Assembly: GCF_016025255.1 (NCBI RefSeq)
Contig: NZ_CP065592.1
Span: 973,122 to 1,037,121 of the forward strand
Direction: 5' to 3'
From: Sphingosinicella flava
Lineage (GTDB): Bacteria > Pseudomonadota > Alphaproteobacteria > Sphingomonadales > Sphingomonadaceae
DNA: 64,000 bases
The notes beneath the pieces are model-generated. The model did not search any database. It was not told the DNA's origin and saw only the letters and a list, made by a program, of their open reading frames with translations. Positions 10,469 to 19,167 of this stretch are shown piece after piece (positions within the stretch are counted from its first letter, which is position 1; each line of letters opens with the position of its first letter). The translations under genes were made by a program, and so were the position numbers.

Positions 10469-11839
10469 CTAGCGCCCCAGCATATGATCCACCAGCTCGC
10501 CCAAGGTGCGGAAGCCCGTGAGGGCAAGCGGCCCCTTCTCACCCTTCAAGGAAGCCGGAACAAGCGCGCGTTCGAAGCCCAGTTTGGCGGCTTCCTTCAT
10601 GCGGAGGGCACCATGGGCGACGGGGCGGAGTTCGCCTGAAAGCGAGACTTCGCCGAACGCGATGGTGTCGGCAGGCACGGGGCGTTCGGACAGCGCGGAG
10701 ACGAGGGCGGCGGCGACGGCGAGATCGGCGGCGGGATCGCCGACCCGGTAGCCGCCCGCGATGTTCAGATAGACTTCGGCCGTCGAGAAGCTGAGGCCGC
10801 AGCGCGCCTCCAGCACGGCGAGGATCATGGCGAGGCGGCCCGAATCCCAGCCGACCACGGCGCGGCGCGGCGTGGCGCCGCTGGCGAGGCGGACGGTGAG
10901 CGCCTGGATTTCAACCAGAACGGGGCGCGTGCCTTCAAGCGCGGGAAAGACGGTGGCGCCGGACACGGCCTCGCCGCGATGGGTGAGGAAGAGGGCCGAG
11001 GGGTTGGCGACCTCCTGCAGCCCCTCTTCCTGCATCGAGAAAACGCCGATCTCGTCGGTGCCGCCGAAGCGGTTCTTCACGGCGCGGAGGATGCGATATT
11101 GGTGGCTGCGCTCGCCTTCGAAGGAAAGGACGGTGTCGACCATATGCTCGAGCACGCGGGGCCCCGCGATGCTGCCGTCCTTCGTGACGTGGCCGACGAG
11201 GATCAGCGCGGTGCCGCTTTCCTTGGCGAAGCGGATCAATTCCTGGGCCGAGGCGCGGACCTGGCTCACCGTGCCGGGGGCGCCCTCGATCAAGTCGGAA
11301 TGCATGGTCTGGATCGAATCGATGACAAGCAAGGCGGGCGGCGCGCCCTCCCCCAAAGTCGTCAGGATGTCGCGGACGGACGTGGCGGCGGCGAGCTGGA
11401 CCGGAGCCTGACCCAGGCCGAGGCGGCGGGCGCGGAGGCGGACCTGATCGGCGGCTTCCTCGCCGGAGATATAGGCGACGGAGAGCCCGCGCGCGGCGAT
11501 GTTGGCCGCGGCCTGGAGGAGCAGGGTCGATTTGCCGATGCCGGGGTCGCCGCCAATGAGCGTCGCCGAACCCGTCACCACGCCCCCGCCGAGCGCGCGG
11601 TCGAATTCGGCGATGCCGGTTTTTGTCCGGTCGGGGAGCGCGATGTCCGCGTCGAGGCCGACGAGAGCGACCGCGCGGCCGCCGGAACGGAGATTGTGCT
11701 TGGCGGAGAAAGGAGTCACGATTTCGGACGCGTCCTCGACCAGCGTGTTCCATTCCGAACAGTCGGCGCACTGGCCCTGCCAGCGGCTGGAGACCGATCC
11801 GCAGGCCTGGCAGACATAACGTTTCCGGGGTTTCGCCAT
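10469..11839 (-). CDS. radA: DNA repair protein RadA
   Basis: The 456-aa protein is a RecA-like branch-migration helicase acting in recombination repair. It has the N-terminal four-cysteine zinc finger (CQACGSVS then CADC), a Walker A GGDPGIGKST, a Walker B region LLVIDSIQT, the RadA-specific KNRFGG motif in VKNRFGGTDEIG, and a C-terminal Lon-protease-like domain (EVYLNIAGGYRVGDPAADL). Length and domain order are normal. It lies about 90 bp upstream of cvpA on the same strand. Confidence 0.96.
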   Translation of the reverse strand: MAKPRKRYVCQACGSVSSRWQGQCADCSEWNTLVEDASEIVTPFSAKHNLRSGGRAVALVGLDADIALPDRTKTGIAEFDRALGGGVVTGSATLIGGDPGIGKSTLLLQAAANIAARGLSVAYISGEEAADQVRLRARRLGLGQAPVQLAAATSVRDILTTLGEGAPPALLVIDSIQTMHSDLIEGAPGTVSQVRASAQELIRFAKESGTALILVGHVTKDGSIAGPRVLEHMVDTVLSFEGERSHQYRILRAVKNRFGGTDEIGVFSMQEEGLQEVANPSALFLTHRGEAVSGATVFPALEGTRPVLVEIQALTVRLASGATPRRAVVGWDSGRLAMILAVLEARCGLSFSTAEVYLNIAGGYRVGDPAADLAVAAALVSALSERPVPADTIAFGEVSLSGELRPVAHGALRMKEAAKLGFERALVPASLKGEKGPLALTGFRTLGELVDHMLGR

Positions 11840-11921
11840 GAAGGCTTGTTAGCAGGATGGGGGAAAGAAGCGAGGGCTGCCGCGTTGCATCGGCGACCGG
11901 CAATCACCACACAGGGGCGTA

Positions 11922-12614
11922 ATGATCCTCGTCGCCAGCTACAATATGCGCAAGGCCGTGGGCACCGACCGGCGGCGGCGGCCGGATCGCATTCTCGACG
12001 TGCTGAACGAAGTGGGGGCGGACGTGGTGGCGCTGCAGGAGGCCGACCGGCGCTTCGGCGAACGGCAGAGCGCCCTCCCCCTCCACATGATCGAAGAGCA
12101 TAGCGATTATCGCCCGGTCCCATTCGGCGCGCGCGACGGCAGCCTCGGCTGGCACGGCAATGCGATCCTGGTGCGGAAGGATGCCGAGGTGACCGGACAT
12201 GCGATGCTCCACCTCCCCTCGCTCGAACCGCGCGGCGCGGTGATGGCGGACGTACGGGTGCATGGCGAGGCGCTGCGGGTCGTCGGCATGCATCTCGATC
12301 TCTCCGGCCTGTGGCGGCGGCGGCAGGCGCATGCGATCCTCCACCGACTGGAGCATGAAGAAAGGGGGCTGCCGACAGTGCTGATGGGCGATCTCAACGA
12401 ATGGAGCGCCAAGGGGGGATGCTTGCGCGATTTCGGGCACCACTATCGCCTTGCCGATTGCGGGAAGAGCTTCCACGCGCGGCGGCCGGTGGCGCAGCTC
12501 GACCGGATCATGGTTTCGGGAGGAGTCGAGATTTTGGAGAGCGGTGCGCACCAGAGCGCGTCGGCGCGGAAAGCCTCGGACCATTTGCCGATTTGGGCGC
12601 GGATACGGCCGTGA
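11922..12614 (+). CDS. Endonuclease/exonuclease/phosphatase family protein
   Basis: The 230-aa product has the EEP fold motifs: ASYNMRKAVG at the N-terminus, ALQEADRRFG (metal-binding Glu), MGDLNEWS (catalytic Asp-Asn), and ASDHLPIWA at the C-terminus (SDH motif). Members hydrolyse phosphodiester or phosphomonoester bonds in DNA, nucleotides or lipids; the substrate cannot be told from sequence. AGGGGCGT precedes the ATG. It is divergent from radA and convergent with the serine hydrolase gene. Confidence 0.82.
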   Translation: MILVASYNMRKAVGTDRRRRPDRILDVLNEVGADVVALQEADRRFGERQSALPLHMIEEHSDYRPVPFGARDGSLGWHGNAILVRKDAEVTGHAMLHLPSLEPRGAVMADVRVHGEALRVVGMHLDLSGLWRRRQAHAILHRLEHEERGLPTVLMGDLNEWSAKGGCLRDFGHHYRLADCGKSFHARRPVAQLDRIMVSGGVEILESGAHQSASARKASDHLPIWARIRP

Positions 12615-12617
12615 TTG

Positions 12618-12646
12618 GATCCCCCCCGGTACGGGGATGATTTTTA
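12618..12646 (+). terminator. Weak hairpin after the EEP-family gene
   Basis: ATCCCC and GGGGAT flank a short C/G-rich loop and are followed by ATTTTTA on the plus strand, directly after the EEP gene stop. It fits an intrinsic terminator, though the stem is short and the gene on the other strand ends here too. Confidence 0.45.
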
Positions 12647-13891
12647 GCTTTCCAGCTTTAGCCAGTCCTTGGGCTCCAGGCCGTAAAGCATGTCGAGCAC
12701 TTCGAATTCGATCCCCGCGGGCTGGCTGGTCGCGCTGTTCCACAGCGCAACGACGCCGCTCTTCTGCTGGGGATCGAAGAGGATCAGCGAGCGGTAGCCG
12801 GTGACGCCGCCGCGATGACCGACGACGCGGTGGCCGGCATAATCGTAGATGCGCCAGCCGAGGCCATATTGCGCCGATTTCAGCCGCTCGCGAGCGATGC
12901 GGAGGCGGCCGAGTTCGCCCGGCGTGGCGGTGAGCGGCGTCTGCACCGCTTCCAGCGCGCCCTCCGGCAGCACGTCCGGCATGCCGCCCATCTGCGCGAT
13001 CATCCAGAGCGCCAGATCCTTGATCGAGCTGTTGATGCCGCCCGCGGCGGGCACGCGATAATAGGAATCGGTGACCTCGACCGGCTTGGACTCCTTGCCG
13101 CCGCGATGCGGCCTGGCCCAGCTTTTCGCGGCATAGAGGCCTTCGCGGGTCGCGGTCGCGCTGGTCATGCCTAGCGGCATGAACAGGCGCTCGCGCACCG
13201 CTTGCGGATAAGGCTGGCCCGTCACCTTCTCGACGATCTCGCTCGCCGCGTCATAGGCGACGTTCTGGTAGGCATGGCATTGGCTGGGCGGGCAGATGAG
13301 GTTGAGGGTGGCCAGTTCGCTGCGAAGGAGGCGCGCGTCCATGCCGTCCTCCAGCTTCGAATCGTTGGCATGGGCGAAAAGGCCGAGACGGTGGGACAGA
13401 ATGTCGGACACCGTCGCCTTTTGCTCGGCCGCGCCCGGCAGGCGGAGCGAGGGCGCATATTTGCCGGCCGGATCGTAGAGCGACAACTCGCCTTCCGCGG
13501 CGAGCTTCGCGACCATATCGGCCGCCACACCCTTCGATACCGAGGCCCAGCGGAACACGGTGCTGGTCGTGACGGGATCGCCGCTGCCCGCGACGGTCTC
13601 CCCATAACCCTTCATGAAGCGGATTTCGCCATTTTCGACCACCGCGACGGCGAGACCGACGACCGGCTTGCGCCCCGCCAATTCGGTAAGAAGCCGGTCG
13701 AGCCGGGCATAATCGACCTTGCTTGGCCGGGGCTCGGCATCAACGATTCGCGTGAGCGCCGCCTTCAGGCCCGATGCTTTCGCCATGCCGCCTTCGGTCC
13801 CGGCCCCCTTTCCGGATCCGCCCGAAGCGACGAGGATGACGAGAATGACGAGCAATATGCCCGCAAGCGCATAATGGATTCGCCGGCTCAG
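12644..13891 (-). CDS. Serine hydrolase of the beta-lactamase / penicillin-binding family
   Basis: The product (about 415 aa) has an N-terminal hydrophobic anchor (HYALAGILLVILVILVAS) and a periplasmic class C beta-lactamase-like domain. The nucleophile motif SVSK lies in FRWASVSKGVAA, the second motif is YQN in HAYQNVAYD, and HRGGVTGYRS near the C-terminus occupies the KTG-box position. Such proteins are esterases or D-aminopeptidases more often than beta-lactamases. The start is uncertain: a CTG at 13891 follows GGGAGAGG; in-frame TTG (13921) and ATG (13786) are alternatives, and the last would lose the anchor. Confidence 0.8.
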   Translation of the reverse strand: MSRRIHYALAGILLVILVILVASGGSGKGAGTEGGMAKASGLKAALTRIVDAEPRPSKVDYARLDRLLTELAGRKPVVGLAVAVVENGEIRFMKGYGETVAGSGDPVTTSTVFRWASVSKGVAADMVAKLAAEGELSLYDPAGKYAPSLRLPGAAEQKATVSDILSHRLGLFAHANDSKLEDGMDARLLRSELATLNLICPPSQCHAYQNVAYDAASEIVEKVTGQPYPQAVRERLFMPLGMTSATATREGLYAAKSWARPHRGGKESKPVEVTDSYYRVPAAGGINSSIKDLALWMIAQMGGMPDVLPEGALEAVQTPLTATPGELGRLRIARERLKSAQYGLGWRIYDYAGHRVVGHRGGVTGYRSLILFDPQQKSGVVALWNSATSQPAGIEFEVLDMLYGLEPKDWLKLES

Positions 13892-13925
13892 CGAACCTCT
13901 CCCTTCACGGCTGAAAAACAAAAGA

Positions 13926-13951
13926 GCGGCGGAGGGGGAAGCCTCCGCCGC
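13926..13951 (-). terminator. Intrinsic terminator of the M13 peptidase relic
   Basis: A ten-base-pair G+C stem (GCGGCGGAGG with CCTCCGCCGC) is followed on the minus strand by TCTTTTGTTTTT. It sits just 3' of the stop codon of the truncated M13 peptidase reading frame, so the 3' end of that old gene, terminator included, is still in place. Confidence 0.75.
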
Positions 13952-13958
13952 TTCATGC

Positions 13959-14129
13959 TTACCAGACTTTCAGCCGTTGTTCAGGGGGCAGATACGGCTT
14001 TCCGTCCTTTACATCGAACGCCCTATGCCATTCGTCGAAGCTGCGGACAGCGAGCAGGCTGCGATGGCCAGGCATGTGCGGGCCGGTCGCGCTCTGCTGC
14101 TGGATAAGCGAGCAATTGACTTTCGCGCA
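13959..14129 (-). pseudogene. C-terminal remnant of an M13-family (neprilysin/PepO-like) metallopeptidase
   Basis: The minus strand encodes about 56 residues that read like the extreme C-terminus of M13 peptidases: CAKVNCSLIQ, then TGPHMPGHRSLL (family pattern TDPHSPGxxR), then SFDEWHRAFDV, and YLPPEQRLKVW followed by a stop (family ending LPPExRVxIW). The catalytic HExxH and the whole upstream part are missing; the reading frame continues without a stop but only as antisense to the regulator gene that begins 21 bp away at 14151. A good terminator follows the stop. I infer that the peptidase gene was truncated by the rearrangement that brought in the GlxA-like gene. Confidence 0.6.
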
Positions 14130-14150
14130 GGATTGCGTCGAAGCGTCCCC

Positions 14151-15149
14151 ATGCAGCAAGCCACGCATCGAGACACGCACCGCATCGTCATGCTGGCTTT
14201 TCCCGACGCGCAGATATTGGATGTGACCGGACCGCTGGAAATCTTCTCCCGCACGGCGCGGTGGACGGAAGAGCATGTCGAAGCGGGATGGACGCCCTAC
14301 AGCGTCGAAATCGTGGCGGAACGGGCGGGTTCGGTCCGCATGTCGAGCGGCCTTGAAATCATGGCGTCGCGATCCTGTTTCGATGTGGATCGGGCCGATA
14401 CGCTGCTTGTCGCCGGGGGCGTCGGCCATCGGCAGGTGGCGGCCAATGCAGCGATCCTGTCCTGGTTGAAGGGTGCGGCCGCCCGCTCGGACCGTGTCGG
14501 ATCGATCTGCACCGGGGCGTTTATCCTGGCGGCGGCGGGACTGCTGGATGGCCGCCGGGCGACGACGCATTGGGCTTATTGCCAGGAGCTGTCCCGCGTC
14601 GCCAATTGTTCGGTATCGGCGGATACGCTCTACGTGCGCGACGGCAATATCTATACGTCGGCAGGGGTAACCGCGGGCATGGATATGGCGCTGGCCCTGG
14701 TGGAAGAGGATATGGGCCGCGCCATCGCCCTTCGCGTCGCCCAGGAGCTTGTCATGTATCTGTTCCGGCCGGGCGGCCAATCGCAATTCAGCCGGCAATT
14801 GGAGGCTCAAAAGCGGGAAGGCCCTTTCGGGGAGCTTCAATTGTGGATGATCGAACATCTCGGCCAGCCGCTGTCCCTCGACGCGCTCGCGGAGAAAGCG
14901 GGCATCAGCAGCCGTCACTTCACCCGGCGCTTCACGGCGGAATTCGGGATGGCGCCTGTCGCCTACCTCACCCATTTGCGGATCGAGCGGGCGCGCTCGT
15001 TGCTCGAAACGTCCCGCCAGTCCGCCAAGGCCATCGCCCGTGAAACCGGGTTCGGGAACGAACAGAATCTCCGTCGCGCATTCCGCAAGGCGCTGGGCGT
15101 GACGCCGGAGGATTATCGCGCGCGTTTCGGGTCTGGTTCGGCCGAATAG
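14151..15149 (+). CDS. GlxA-type transcriptional regulator (DJ-1/PfpI domain plus AraC HTH)
   Basis: The 332-aa protein has an N-terminal DJ-1/PfpI domain (RIVMLAFPDAQILDVTGPLE to about residue 190) with the elbow Cys in GSICTGAFILAAAG, and a C-terminal AraC/XylS double helix-turn-helix (LSLDALAEKAGISSRHFTRRF then AKAIARETGFGNEQNLRRAF). Such regulators respond to small nitrogen- or carbon-containing metabolites. The ATG at 14151 is preferred because it starts right before the conserved domain; upstream DNA is the relic of another gene. No target operon is evident next to it. Confidence 0.88.
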   Translation: MQQATHRDTHRIVMLAFPDAQILDVTGPLEIFSRTARWTEEHVEAGWTPYSVEIVAERAGSVRMSSGLEIMASRSCFDVDRADTLLVAGGVGHRQVAANAAILSWLKGAAARSDRVGSICTGAFILAAAGLLDGRRATTHWAYCQELSRVANCSVSADTLYVRDGNIYTSAGVTAGMDMALALVEEDMGRAIALRVAQELVMYLFRPGGQSQFSRQLEAQKREGPFGELQLWMIEHLGQPLSLDALAEKAGISSRHFTRRFTAEFGMAPVAYLTHLRIERARSLLETSRQSAKAIARETGFGNEQNLRRAFRKALGVTPEDYRARFGSGSAE

Positions 15150-15195
15150 TCGAAAGCCCCTTTCTTTCGTCCTTTCAAGCTGTCAGCGTGAGGAT

Positions 15196-17520
15196 ATGCG
15201 CGAGAAGGAACTTCGCCTGGCGCTCGTCTGCTACGGCGGCATCAGCCTCGCCGTCTACATGCACGGCATCACCAAGGAGGTCTGGCGCCTCGCCCGCGCG
15301 AGCCGCGCCTTTCACGACGGGGATGCCGCGGACAGCACGTCGGATGTCTACCGCACCCTGCTGGAAGCCATTGCCGGCGAATGCGACATCGAGCTGCGGG
15401 TCATCGTCGATATTTTGGCGGGCGCGAGCGCGGGCGGGATCAACGCCATTTTCCTCGCCGAAGCCATCGCGTCGGGCGCCTCGCTCGACCCGGTGACCGA
15501 CCTGTGGCTGGAAACCGCGGATGTCGACAAATTGGTCGATCCGGAGGTGAGCGCGATGTCCCGCTTCGCCAAGGCGGCGGCCGTGCCCTTCGCCTGGATG
15601 CTGTCCGCCAAGCGCGGCGGGACGGTCGACAAGACGGTCGAGGCCGAACATCGCGGCGAAGTGCGGGCCAAGCTCGCCAATTTCGTGCGCGCGCGCTGGT
15701 TCGACCCGCCGTTCGGCGGCACGATCTTCACGAACCTCATCCTCGACGCGCTGGATGCCATGCGAGAGGGACCGAAGGGCAAGCCGCTGCTGCCCGATTA
15801 TCAACCGCTCGACCTGTTCGTCACGGTGACCGACTTCCACGGCTATCCGCAGCGGCTGCGGCTGCACAGCCCGCCGGAGGTCGTCGAGCGCGAGCATCGC
15901 ATCACCCTTTCCTTCCACGATGAGGGCGGGGTTGAACGGCGGCTCGCCGATCCGGCGGAATTGGCCTTCGCCGCGCGTGCCACGGCGAGCTTTCCGGGCG
16001 CTTTTCCGCCGTTTCGCGTGACCGAACTGGATGCGGTGCTGAAGGAACGGGGGCAGGATTGGCCGGGGCGGGCGCAATTTCTGGAGCGCGCCCTTCCCCG
16101 CCACGTCGCGATCGGCGATGCCGACAATGCGACCCTGATCGACGGATCGGTCCTCGCCAACGCGCCTTTCCGTCCTGCGCTCGGCGCGCTGGCGGACCGC
16201 CCGGTGCGGCGCGAGGTGGACCGGCGCTTCGTCTATATCGACCCGACCCCGGGGCATAAGAGCGTCGGCATGCGCGGCGGCGAAGGCGACAAGCCGGGTT
16301 TCTTCGCCACCATTTTCGGCGCGCTGTCCGATATTCCGCGCGAACAGCCGATCCGCGACAATCTGGAGGCGATCGACCAGCGTTCGTCGCGCATCCGGCG
16401 GATGACGCGGATCGTCGCCGCGATGCAGCCGGAAGTGGAAGCGGCGATCGAGCGCGCGTTCGGCCGCACCTTGCTCCTCACACGCCCGACACCCGGCCGC
16501 ATCGCCGGATGGCGTTTCAAGGCGAACACCATCGCGGCCCGGGAATCGGGTTTCGCTTATCCCGCTTACGGCCACCTCAAGCTGTCGGTGGTTGTCGAGG
16601 AAATGGCGGAGACCATTTTCCGCCTTGGCGGCGGTGGCGGTCGCCATCGGCATGAAGCGGTGCGCCAGGCTTTATGGGCACGCGTCCGCGCCATGGGAAT
16701 CGATGCAACCGACGCCCTGACGGCGCGCGGGGCGCGGGCGGACGTCATCGATTTCATGCGGCGCTACGATCTTTCCTATCGAATGCGGCGGCTGCGCTTT
16801 CTGGCCCGGCGATTTGGCGCGCTGGACGAGGGGGGAGAGATGCCGCGCCCGGCCGCGGACGGCGCGCGTGAGACCATCTATCGCCTGATCGGACGCTATC
16901 GCGCCACCCCGGCGACCGCGGATAAGGGAATGACAGCACGCTTCGCGGCGGTCGTCGAGGATCCGGATGGGGCGATGACGGCGCTCGGCGACCTGCTCGA
17001 TCTCCAGGCGCTCGACACGGCGGCGGATACCGCCTTGGCGGAGGCGCTGGGGGCCCTGCCCGGGCCCGAACGGCGGACGTTGATCCTGAGCTATCTCGGC
17101 TTCCCCTTTTACGACATTGCGACCTTGCCCTTGCTGCAAGGCGAAGGGCTGGACGAATTCGACCCCGTCAAGGTCGACCGCATTTCCCCCGACGACGCGA
17201 CCGCGATCCGCGAAGGCGGCGCGGAGGCAACGCTGAAGGGCATCCAGTTCAACAATTTCGGCGCCTTCTTCAGCCGCGCCTATCGCGAGAACGACTATGT
17301 CTGGGGCCGTCTGCACGGCGCGGACCGGCTGATCGACATCGTCGTGTCGGCCCTCCCCGAAGGCGCGCATTTGGCGGCCGGGCGGGTAGCGCAATTCAAA
17401 AAGGACGCGTTCGCGACAATTTTGGAGGAAGAGCGCGGCCGGTGCCTCAGCATCGGCTCCCTGCTGGACGAACTGGCGGTGGAGATTGGGCAGCGCGCGG
17501 CTCCATCACCCGGGACTTGA
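15196..17520 (+). CDS. Patatin-like phospholipase domain protein
   Basis: The 774-aa protein begins with a patatin domain: an oxyanion-hole segment YGGISLAVYMHG, the nucleophile elbow GASAGGIN near residue 80, and the dyad Asp in IDGSVLANAP near residue 317. The remaining half contains long charged helices and a conserved C-terminal region found with patatin domains in actinobacterial and alphaproteobacterial proteins (DUF3376 type). It is expected to hydrolyse acyl lipids. There is no signal peptide, so it is probably cytoplasmic or peripheral. The ATG at 15196 follows GTGAGGAT. Confidence 0.88.
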   Translation: MREKELRLALVCYGGISLAVYMHGITKEVWRLARASRAFHDGDAADSTSDVYRTLLEAIAGECDIELRVIVDILAGASAGGINAIFLAEAIASGASLDPVTDLWLETADVDKLVDPEVSAMSRFAKAAAVPFAWMLSAKRGGTVDKTVEAEHRGEVRAKLANFVRARWFDPPFGGTIFTNLILDALDAMREGPKGKPLLPDYQPLDLFVTVTDFHGYPQRLRLHSPPEVVEREHRITLSFHDEGGVERRLADPAELAFAARATASFPGAFPPFRVTELDAVLKERGQDWPGRAQFLERALPRHVAIGDADNATLIDGSVLANAPFRPALGALADRPVRREVDRRFVYIDPTPGHKSVGMRGGEGDKPGFFATIFGALSDIPREQPIRDNLEAIDQRSSRIRRMTRIVAAMQPEVEAAIERAFGRTLLLTRPTPGRIAGWRFKANTIAARESGFAYPAYGHLKLSVVVEEMAETIFRLGGGGGRHRHEAVRQALWARVRAMGIDATDALTARGARADVIDFMRRYDLSYRMRRLRFLARRFGALDEGGEMPRPAADGARETIYRLIGRYRATPATADKGMTARFAAVVEDPDGAMTALGDLLDLQALDTAADTALAEALGALPGPERRTLILSYLGFPFYDIATLPLLQGEGLDEFDPVKVDRISPDDATAIREGGAEATLKGIQFNNFGAFFSRAYRENDYVWGRLHGADRLIDIVVSALPEGAHLAAGRVAQFKKDAFATILEEERGRCLSIGSLLDELAVEIGQRAAPSPGT

Positions 17521-17615
17521 TCGAGGTGACGAGGATGGAAACGAGGATGTCCTCCTCCCCCTCTCGACACGCGGAGTTTTTGCCGTAAGGCAGAAGGCGC
17601 CGAGGAGGTGAGACG

Positions 17616-17933
17616 ATGCATTTTTTGAAAACCCTGTTCTGGGTCGTGCTCGCGGTCGCCGTCGTGCTGTTTTCAAGCGCGAACTGGAATCCGGTGACGC
17701 TCAATCTCTGGGGCGGGCTGCAGGCGGACGTGAAGCTGCCCGTGCTGATCCTCGCGGCCTTCCTGCTGGGCTTCGTACCGACCTTCGCCTATTTCCGGAC
17801 GCGGCTTTGGACCCTCCACCGCCGCCTCGGCAATTATGAGCGGCAGGCAAAGCTCGACACGCAGGCTTCCGCCTTGTCCGCTCCGGCCGCACCCGCGCCC
17901 GTTTCCGGCGATGAGGAGGGGCCGGTGATATGA
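17616..17933 (+). CDS. LapA family membrane protein (DUF1049)
   Basis: The 105-aa product has two transmembrane segments (LFWVVLAVAVVLFSSANWNP and VLILAAFLLGFVPTFAYF) separated by a short periplasmic loop, as in the LapA/YciS family, which is linked to LPS assembly regulation in E. coli. A cytoplasmic tail with RTRLWTLHRRLGNYERQ follows. AGGAGGTGAG precedes the ATG. The stop overlaps pyrF (ATGA), an order often seen in sphingomonads. Confidence 0.86.
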   Translation: MHFLKTLFWVVLAVAVVLFSSANWNPVTLNLWGGLQADVKLPVLILAAFLLGFVPTFAYFRTRLWTLHRRLGNYERQAKLDTQASALSAPAAPAPVSGDEEGPVI

Positions 17934-18604
17934 GCAGCCCGGTCTATGTCGCCATCGACACGCCGGATATCGAACGCGCGAAATTGCTTGCGCGCCAGGT
18001 CCGGAACCATGTCGGCGGCCTGAAGCTCGGCCTTGAATTCTTTTCCGCCAACGGGCGGCAGGGCATCCGCGAGATGGCGGAGATCGGCCTGCCCATCTTC
18101 CTGGACCTGAAGCTCCACGACATTCCGAACACGGTAGCAAAGGCGGTGCAGGCTCTGCGCCCGCTCGATCCGGCCATCCTCACCGTCCATGCCGCCGGCG
18201 GGCGGGCGATGATGGAGGATGCCAAAGCGGCGGCGCCCGAGGGCACGAAGGTGGTGGCGGTCACCGTCCTCACCAGCCTCGACGCGAGCGATCTCACCGC
18301 CATCGGCGTCGCGTCCGAACCCTATGCCCAGGTGGAGCGGCTGACCGCCCTCGCCCGGGAGGCCGGCCTGGACGGCGTGGTCTGTTCCGGCAATGAGGTC
18401 GCGGCCGCCAAGGCGCTGTGGCCGGACGGCTTCTTCGTCGTGCCCGGCCTGCGCCCCGCCGACGCGCAGGCGGGCGATCAAAAGCGCGTGATGACGCCGC
18501 GCGCGGCGCTGGACAATGGCGCCAGCGTGCTGGTGATCGGGCGGCCGATCACCCAGGCGGACGATCCGGACGGGGCCGCGCGGGCGATCGGCGCCACCCT
18601 TTAA
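17930..18604 (+). CDS. pyrF: Orotidine 5'-phosphate decarboxylase
   Basis: The 224-aa TIM-barrel enzyme catalyses the last step of UMP synthesis. The catalytic tetrad motif lies in FLDLKLHDIPNTV, with PGLRPADAQAGDQKRV and VIGRPIT forming the phosphate-binding loops at the C-terminus. It is translationally coupled to the lapA-like gene by a four-base overlap. It ends three bases before the convergent lipoprotein gene, so no separate terminator is seen. Confidence 0.96.
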   Translation: MSSPVYVAIDTPDIERAKLLARQVRNHVGGLKLGLEFFSANGRQGIREMAEIGLPIFLDLKLHDIPNTVAKAVQALRPLDPAILTVHAAGGRAMMEDAKAAAPEGTKVVAVTVLTSLDASDLTAIGVASEPYAQVERLTALAREAGLDGVVCSGNEVAAAKALWPDGFFVVPGLRPADAQAGDQKRVMTPRAALDNGASVLVIGRPITQADDPDGAARAIGATL

Positions 18605-18607
18605 CAC

Positions 18608-19015
18608 TCAATCGTCGCGGCCGAGCCGGTCCTGCCAGTAACGGCGGGCATCTTCGTCACTGCGAGAACGGCGATCCCGGTCCCGCCGCCAGTCGCGCCG
18701 GTAGCCGGACCAATTTTCGCGGTAATCGCCGCGATGCTCGCGGCGCCATTCGCGGCGGCGGTCTTCCCAATAGCGGCGCTGACGGTCGTTCCAGCGGTGG
18801 CGGTCGCCATGGCGGTTCCAGACATAGGCGCCGCGGCCGGGATAATAATAATCGCCGTACCAGCCGTAATAAGGGCTGGTGCGGTAACCGCTGCCATAGC
18901 CGACCGCGACGCGATTATAGCCATAGCCGTAACGATTATCGTCATAGACGCAGGCCGCGAGGGTCACGGGAATGAGGGCGGCCAAGGTGAGGGTTTTGAT
19001 ACGCGATACAAGCAT
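18608..19015 (-). CDS. Tyr/Arg/Trp-rich lipoprotein of unknown function
   Basis: The 135-aa product has a lipoprotein signal (ILVSRIKTL-like start, lipobox LAAC) and a mature part dominated by Tyr, Gly, Arg, Trp and Asp (RYGYGYNRV, YYGWYGDYYYPG, WNRHGDRHRWNDRQ, RRYWEDRRREW). Such composition occurs in RcnB-like and other envelope proteins of alphaproteobacteria, but I cannot name the family. The ATG at 19015 is preferred to that at 19021 because GGGAG is seven bases upstream. Confidence 0.7.
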   Translation of the reverse strand: MLVSRIKTLTLAALIPVTLAACVYDDNRYGYGYNRVAVGYGSGYRTSPYYGWYGDYYYPGRGAYVWNRHGDRHRWNDRQRRYWEDRRREWRREHRGDYRENWSGYRRDWRRDRDRRSRSDEDARRYWQDRLGRDD

Positions 19016-19105
19016 CGTCATTCTCCCGAATGCCCGCTCACCATCCCGTTAAAAAGATTGCACAATCGGCTTGAACTTGGGCTGAACCGGCAGCGGAGCA
19101 GCCGC

Positions 19106-19144
19106 AAAAAGAAAGGGCGCCGCGGGCCAGCCGCGACGCCCTTT
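19106..19144 (-). terminator. Terminator of the petABC operon
   Basis: On the minus strand an AAAGGGCG(T/C)CGCGG stem closes on CGCGGCGCCCTTT and is followed by CTTTTTG. It lies 24 bp after the cytochrome c1 stop codon, the expected place for termination of the operon. Confidence 0.8.
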
Positions 19145-19167
19145 ACTATGTTCCGGGAAGTCGCGCC

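Noticed and set aside
13977-14150. N-terminal extension of the GlxA-like regulator
   Set aside because: The extra 58 codons are antisense to the M13 peptidase remnant and lack similarity; the conserved domain begins right after the ATG at 14151.
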